NCBI RefSeq assembly: GCF_013426915.1
Contig: NZ_AP023179.1
Coordinates: 3,224,001-3,288,000 of the forward strand
DNA from: Paraburkholderia sp. PGU19
GTDB taxonomy: Bacteria > Pseudomonadota > Gammaproteobacteria > Burkholderiales > Burkholderiaceae
DNA: 64,000 bases
Direction of reading: 5' to 3'
Positions 62,290 through 64,000 of the stretch are shown here, one piece after another; position 1 is the first letter of the stretch, and each line of letters opens with the position of its first letter. The notes beneath the pieces were generated by a model. That model was not told the DNA's origin, did no database searches, and saw only the letters and a program-made list of their open reading frames with translations. A program made the position numbers and the translations under genes.

Positions 62290-62982
62290 ATGAAAAACGT
62301 GCCGCATACTGTTACCGACTCTGCCATCTCGACGATTCGCGAGAGGATCGAGGGTGGCGTTTATCCTGTCGGGTGTTTGCTGCCGGCGCAGCGGCAATTG
62401 TCGGAAGAACTGGATATCAGCCGTGCGTCGTTGCGTGAAGCACTATCGACGCTCGAAGCGCTAGGGCTGTTGACTATTCGCCCCGGCAAGGGCGTGTATG
62501 TGCAGTCGACGAAGGCGTCGTCGGCGCATCCGTGGCGGTTCGCGGATCAGTCGTCATTGCCGGATACTTATCAGATGCGATTCGCGCTGGAAGGCTTTGT
62601 CGCGCGGATGGCTGCGCTGGCTATTGGCGATGATGATGTCGAATGGTTTGAGGACAATATTGCTTCGCTGCATACGGCGCTGACTAATGGCGAACTCGAC
62701 GACGCCGCGCAATTGGACTTCGATTTTCATATGCGGATCGTCAATATTGCGGGCAATGCCGCTATCGAATCGATCTTGCGGAGTAGCGCTGACATCATGA
62801 AGGAGAGTCAGCGGATGCCGTTCTATCGGCGTGAGCTCGTGCTGTCTACGTATCATGAGCATCGGGCGATTCTTGATGCTTTGAAGGCCCGTGATCCGCA
62901 TGCGGCTGGACTGGCCATCGAGAAGCATATTGCGAATGCGGCGCAACGCGCTGGGGTTTATTTTCCTACGCCGCAGGTTTGA
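62290..62982 (+). CDS. GntR/FadR family transcriptional regulator
   Basis: A 230-residue FadR-subfamily regulator. The winged helix is at about 10-75 (ISTIRERIEGGVYPVGCLLP; ISRASLREALSTLEALGLLT; RPGKGVYVQ). The C-terminal FCD ligand domain follows, with aspartate/histidine metal-type residues (LDFDFHMRIVNIAGN; STYHEHRAILDALKARDPHA). It is divergent from dctA, and three operator-like sites lie between the genes. The ligand is unknown; a dicarboxylate, glyoxylate or ureide is plausible from the neighbours. ATG 62290 gives MKNVPHTVTDSA. Confidence 0.88.
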   Translation: MKNVPHTVTDSAISTIRERIEGGVYPVGCLLPAQRQLSEELDISRASLREALSTLEALGLLTIRPGKGVYVQSTKASSAHPWRFADQSSLPDTYQMRFALEGFVARMAALAIGDDDVEWFEDNIASLHTALTNGELDDAAQLDFDFHMRIVNIAGNAAIESILRSSADIMKESQRMPFYRRELVLSTYHEHRAILDALKARDPHAAGLAIEKHIANAAQRAGVYFPTPQV

Positions 62983-63033
62983 TTTTTTTGGTTTGGTTTG
63001 GTTTGCGACGCTGGGTGGTTTGCTTGTGGTTTG

Positions 63034-63694
63034 CGTTGGCATCCGCGATTGCGTTAGCGTGCTTCACGCGTCGCCCCTGTGCGGGGCGGCACCTACTTTT
63101 CTTTGCCGCCGCAAAGAAAAGTAGGCAAAAGAAAGCGGCTCACACCGCCAACATTTCTTCTTGCCTGAGGGACCCCAACGGGTCTTACGCCTCACACGGC
63201 AACGTCCTTGTTCGCGCGTGTTGCCAACGCTTCGAATGAGCGCCTCACCCACGTCAAACACCCGCACGAGGGCTAGCGGCAGCGAATGGCATGTGCCGCC
63301 CAGGTGGCAAACTGTGTGTTGGTTGTCGCGTCGTATAGCTTGGCGCTCTTACAAGGTGGGACGCCTGCGCTATCGGTCCGAAGTGGGGCGTATGCAGTAC
63401 TACGGCCTACACGCAGTTTGCCACCTGGGCGGCCGTGGAATGTCTGGCACGGCATGAGGCAACGCGGGTGCATGAAGCGGGTGAGGCGCTCAGTCAGCGC
63501 GTTGGCAACGAACATGGGTCACGTGATTGCCGTGTGAAGTGAGGGACCGGTTGGGGGCCCTCAGGCGGGAAGAAATGTTGGCGGTGTGAGCCGCTTTCTT
63601 TTGCCTACTTTTCTTTGCGGCGGCAAAGAAAAGTAGGTGCCGCCTCGCACAGGGGCGACGCGTGAAGCACGCTAACGAATCGCGGATGCCAGCG
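63034..63694. repeat. Large palindromic repeat in a convergent gap (copy 4, full length)
   Basis: Two inverted arms around a 99-bp unlike centre (63315-63413), with the same order of blocks as at 3198-3866: GGCATCCGCGATT, GCCCCTGTGCGGGGC (one base differs in the right arm), the CCTACTTTTCTTTG hairpin, a GGCAAC/GTTGCC hairpin and the GCCGCCCAGGTGGCAAACTG core (63295-63314; inverse 63414-63433). An outer 21-bp exact inverted match (63004-63024 with 63704-63724) extends the palindrome to about 740 bp. It lies between converging gntR and gapA. Short ORFs inside are not supported as genes. Confidence 0.9.
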
Positions 63695-63751
63695 AAAAAC
63701 ACTAGCAAACCACCCAGCGTCGCAGACAAAACCAAAACCAAACCCCAAACC

Positions 63752-63782
63752 CAAAAAAAGAAAAAGCCGCCCAAAGGACGGC
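63752..63782 (-). terminator. Terminator of gapA
   Basis: On the minus strand, GCCGTCC pairs with GGGCGGC (one G-U pair, three-base loop), followed by TTTTTCTTTTTTT. Confidence 0.85.
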
Positions 63783-63810
63783 CTCTTCCCGCTGAAAAGC
63801 GAAAAAAAAC

Positions 63811-64000
63811 TTACTTCGCGTTAGCCAGTGCAACCGCCGTATCCAACATGCGGTTCGAGAAACCCCACTCATTGTCGTACCAGCTCGACACCTTCACCAG
63901 ACGTCCCGACACCTTGGTCAGCGTCGCATCGAACGTCGACGAAGCCGGGTTATGGTTGAAGTCGATCGAAACCAGCGGCGCCGAGTTATATCCGAGGATG
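63811..64000 (-). CDS. gapA: Glyceraldehyde-3-phosphate dehydrogenase, 3' part
   Basis: Only the C-terminal 62 residues lie in the window. [20 protein letters not shown] and [20 protein letters not shown] are the conserved end of type I phosphorylating GAPDH, including the residues that contact NAD and the catalytic pocket. The gene enters from the right. Its terminator (63752-63782) and the palindromic repeat separate it from gntR. Confidence 0.96.
   Translation of the reverse strand, partial: ILGYNSAPLVSIDFNHNPASSTFDATLTKVSGRLVKVSSWYDNEWGFSNRMLDTAVALANAK

Overview
The window is about 64 kb of high-GC chromosomal DNA from a Burkholderia sensu lato bacterium (Betaproteobacteria, Burkholderiaceae), most likely Paraburkholderia or a close relative. 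The evidence is gene content and order: pepP-ubiH-dusB-fis-purH-ruvCAB, rplM-rpsI next to an OsmC gene and rnpB, the run bamE-dapB-exbB-exbD-leuS-lptE-holA-proA-hemJ beside a divergent fur, and a HexR-controlled Entner-Doudoroff cluster. No rRNA, tRNA, CRISPR array, phage or integrative element was seen. The only complete mobile element is one IS630-family insertion.

Layout. 1-3122: end of a PqiC-like lipoprotein gene, an RlmL-type rRNA methyltransferase, a VOC protein and a WYL/HTH regulator. 3123-3986: a large palindromic repeat. 3987-6925: pntA1-pntA2-pntB transhydrogenase. 7214-10812: Nudix hydrolase, mnmA, and a membrane-anchored GltB-like FMN protein with an apparent frameshift. 11122-13044: an M48 lipoprotein peptidase gene split by the IS. 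13296-27130: GST, pepP, ubiH, dusB-fis, purH, ruvC, an exporter, ruvAB, a phosphatase, dtd, tyrS and anmK. 27226-33265: erpA, rplM-rpsI, a candidate small RNA, an OsmC protein, rnpB, a DUF3025 protein, pyrC and yafJ. 34076-38859: glutamate/aspartate uptake (gltIJKL) and gdhA. 39036-41528: a HypT-like LysR regulator divergent from purB. 41836-47677: gntK, gntP, eda, edd and divergent hexR. 47745-48016: remnant of a type V autotransporter. 48673-58404: hemJ, proA, holA, lptE, leuS, exbD, exbB, dapB, bamE. 58516-62982: fur, the ureide genes allA and alc, a DctA-type transporter and a divergent GntR/FadR regulator. 63811-64000: 3' end of gapA.

How the genes work together. The edd/eda/gntP/gntK block imports gluconate, phosphorylates it and feeds the Entner-Doudoroff pathway. 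A HexR-type operator lies inside the spacer of a good sigma70 promoter before edd, and a second overlaps the -35 of hexR. gltIJKL and gdhA link glutamate uptake to 2-oxoglutarate. allA and alc release urea and glyoxylate from allantoate; three copies of a TGGTC-N-GACC site lie between dctA and the divergent gntR gene.

Most interesting observations: (1) a roughly 94-nt candidate sRNA at 28862-28955 with its own promoter and terminator and a CUCCUCCU anti-Shine-Dalgarno loop; (2) a family of palindromic repeats found at four places, always between the 3' ends of converging genes, built so that both flanking genes read into the same sequence; (3) an IS630 element whose transposase stop codon is completed by the TA target duplication plus a host base. 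Start codons were chosen by ribosome-binding site, homology and spacing, and are noted where uncertain.
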